Assembly (NCBI GenBank): GCA_907165275.2
Contig: OU015677.1
Span: forward strand, 6,199,001-6,263,000
From: Zygaena filipendulae
Taxonomy: Eukaryota; Arthropoda; Insecta; Lepidoptera; Zygaenidae
Reading direction: 5' to 3'
DNA: 64,000 nucleotides
In this document: positions 63,525 to 64,000 of the stretch, one piece after another
Layout: each line of letters begins with the position of its first letter
How positions within the stretch are numbered: the stretch's first letter is position 1
The notes under the pieces: model-generated
The model's input: only the letters and a program-made list of their open reading frames with translations
Database searches by the model: none
Told to the model about the DNA's origin: nothing
Program-made: the position numbers and the translations under genes

Positions 63525-64000
63525 GTGAGTGTGACCGACCACGGCGAAGCTCAGGTCACGAACGGTCAGTGACACTGAACTCCCATTCACTGTGACCAAA
63601 GAATAGAGAATCTATAAAGAAGCGACACCCTCCGCCTCCCACCAACTTCATGCCTTCCCGCACCCTGCGAAAATGACCTCGGTAAACACCGAGGAAAGTT
63701 TGACACGTGTAGAATCTACAGGTGACAATTATTCACTGACAGCTGACAGTTACAGTCCGCTCGCTGTCAATCCTACGGTTGTTGACCGGTGGAGGTCGTA
63801 GCGAGTGGTCGACGTTATTTATTCGATATTTATACCACTGTTCAGCAGAATTCCCTTGTATATACTAAAATATTTTATTTATTTATTGTTTACTAGCTGT
63901 GTACGTAGAGTTGTGTGTTTGTATTCACTCCCGTAACTCCCGTACCGCCCGTAAGTCGCGTAGTGGATAAGAATTGTATCATACCGTGTAAGATAGCAGT
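63525..64000. other. Smox intron 4 start, repeat ends only
   Basis: Contains a relic of the 43-bp unit near 63611 (TAAAGAAGCGACACCC), a GGTGGAGGTCGTAGCGAGT end shared with 11936 (63789-63822) and a truncated family A end at 63893. No exon recognised. Confidence 0.45.

Overview
The window is animal nuclear DNA, most likely from a moth or butterfly (Lepidoptera). It has spliced genes with GT-AG introns, fly-like gene families, no bacterial-style gene packing, and a dense load of short transposons. The commonest repeat has the ends and 3' hairpin of a non-autonomous Helitron and resembles those widespread in Lepidoptera. Species and chromosome cannot be told from sequence alone. Three host genes were assembled by hand from splice sites, reading phase and protein similarity. 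(1) Positions 1-13857, minus strand: a G protein alpha subunit of the insect Gf class (Galphaf), nine exons seen, the last 30 or so residues lying beyond the left edge. (2) Positions 18409-44746, minus strand: a complete 26-exon gene for a C2H2 zinc-finger protein of about 1576 residues; all 25 junctions keep phase. No ortholog is recognised. (3) Positions 49039-63524, plus strand: the first four coding exons of a Smad2/3-type R-Smad (Smox), covering the MH1 domain and the start of the linker; the gene continues past the right edge. The three genes do not form one pathway. Galphaf relays receptor signals at the membrane, Smox carries activin/TGF-beta signals to the nucleus, and the finger protein is probably a nuclear nucleic-acid-binding protein. 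The finger gene and Smox are divergently arranged across 44747-49038. Layout: a Ty3/gypsy retrotransposon with an intact pol frame sits in a Galphaf intron (3891-9508). The zinc-finger gene's introns hold at least seven unrelated minisatellites, several starting at a splice site. The divergent intergenic region holds LINE 3' fragments. The Smox introns hold MITEs, Helitron ends, foldbacks and one GC-rich promoter-like island. Repeat families called here: A, Helitron-like; B, about 300-330 bp MITE containing the motif TTTAGTCCGTC; C, about 245 bp MITE with ends AATTGGACATAGATAAG; D, hAT-like MITE with 8-bp target duplications; E, MITE with ends GGGCCCTTATTC; F, element with an internal GGCGCCCGAGCG motif; G, long-inverted-repeat MITE. 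No CRISPR, rRNA, operon or true tRNA gene was found. No single undescribed system stands out. The most unusual points are the minisatellites rooted at splice sites, a decayed Galphaf exon copy between inverted repeats, and a retrotransposon with a clipped 5' LTR and a leader that looks spliceable.
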